Below, one piece after another: positions 5,225-5,298 of a stretch of DNA of 5,298 nucleotides. Made by a program: the position numbers and the translations under genes. Each line of letters starts with the position of its first letter. Within the stretch, counting starts at the first letter, position 1. Below the pieces are notes generated by a model. That model was not told the DNA's origin, made no database searches, and was given only the letters and a program-made list of their open reading frames with translations. Source of the DNA: Clostridia bacterium (GTDB lineage: Bacteria; Bacillota; Clostridia; CAKSNL01; HGM11501); the NCBI GenBank assembly GCA_017390225.1, contig JAFPCL010000022.1, positions 1 to 5,298 of the forward strand, given 5' to 3'.

Positions 5225-5298
5225 CTATCCCTTAAATCCCGCACAGGGAAATGACTCCGTCATTTCCCCACAAAAGAAAGTACGGAACGACCAACGTG
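5225..5298. repeat. 74-bp direct repeat, copy 2 (cut by the window edge)
   Basis: Second copy, offset by 165 bp. Its internal hairpin is longer here: GGGAAATGAC (5246-5255) pairs perfectly with GTCATTTCCC (5259-5268). The window ends within the loop of what should be a further copy of the palindrome seen at 5119-5140. Confidence 0.9.

Larger units (their letters stand above)
4986..5298. repeat. Right-hand cluster of REP-like palindromes and direct repeats
   Basis: No gene is visible in this stretch. It is built from short repeated blocks: two palindromes of the same layout (5005-5026, 5119-5140), a pair of 74-bp direct repeats, and five copies of a word centred on CTATCCC (4992, 5060, 5158, 5192 as CTATCTC, and 5225). 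Blocks of this type resemble REP/BIME-style dispersed intergenic repeats. The cluster continues beyond the right edge. Confidence 0.7.

Overview
The window reads as a chromosomal stretch from a low-GC Gram-positive bacterium, most likely a gut-type Clostridia member. The evidence is the AT-rich intergenic DNA, strong AGGAGG and GGTGAT ribosome binding sites, TATAAT promoters, intrinsic terminators and a short Gram-positive signal peptide. The organism assignment is inference; no rRNA or marker gene is present.

Layout, left to right. Positions 1-396 carry no gene that can be supported. They hold two GGTGGATACA-like words, then a degenerate 20-bp direct-repeat array (175-271, with an outlying copy at 90-106), a perfect 13-bp inverted repeat inside that array, and a near-consensus promoter (338-366). 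Positions 397-3804 encode a 1135-residue secreted multidomain protein: signal peptide, bacterial Ig-like domain, glycosidase-like TIM barrel, beta domain, discoidin/F5-8C carbohydrate-binding domain, a linker beta domain, and two homologous C-terminal modules of about 205 residues. It is a single-gene transcription unit ending in a strong intrinsic terminator (3810-3844).

Positions 3845-4220 are intergenic. The second half (4079-4219) folds on paper into a closing stem enclosing two hairpins, followed by a 12-bp hairpin, and looks like a structured RNA or a mobile palindromic repeat. A short minus-strand gene (4218-4589) abuts it. Its N-terminal 90 residues resemble a SLOG/Rossmann-like family, but its C-terminus looks replaced, as if truncated at the repeat. 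It is divergent from a small plus-strand XRE/Cro-type regulator (4683-4922); the two genes have mirror-image GGTGAT ribosome binding sites. The regulator ends in its own terminator (4934-4978).

Positions 4979-5298 are a non-coding cluster of palindromes and direct repeats: a 74-bp near-identical repeat pair, two related 8-6-8 palindromes, and a CTATCCC-centred word that also occurs once after the first terminator.

Functionally the three genes show no clear common pathway. The large protein probably binds and may cleave a polysaccharide or host glycan outside the cell. The regulator may control the divergent gene and itself. No complete novel defence or mobile system is demonstrable here; the most unusual items are the structured element at 4079-4219, the repeat array upstream of the big gene, and the paired unclassified C-terminal modules.
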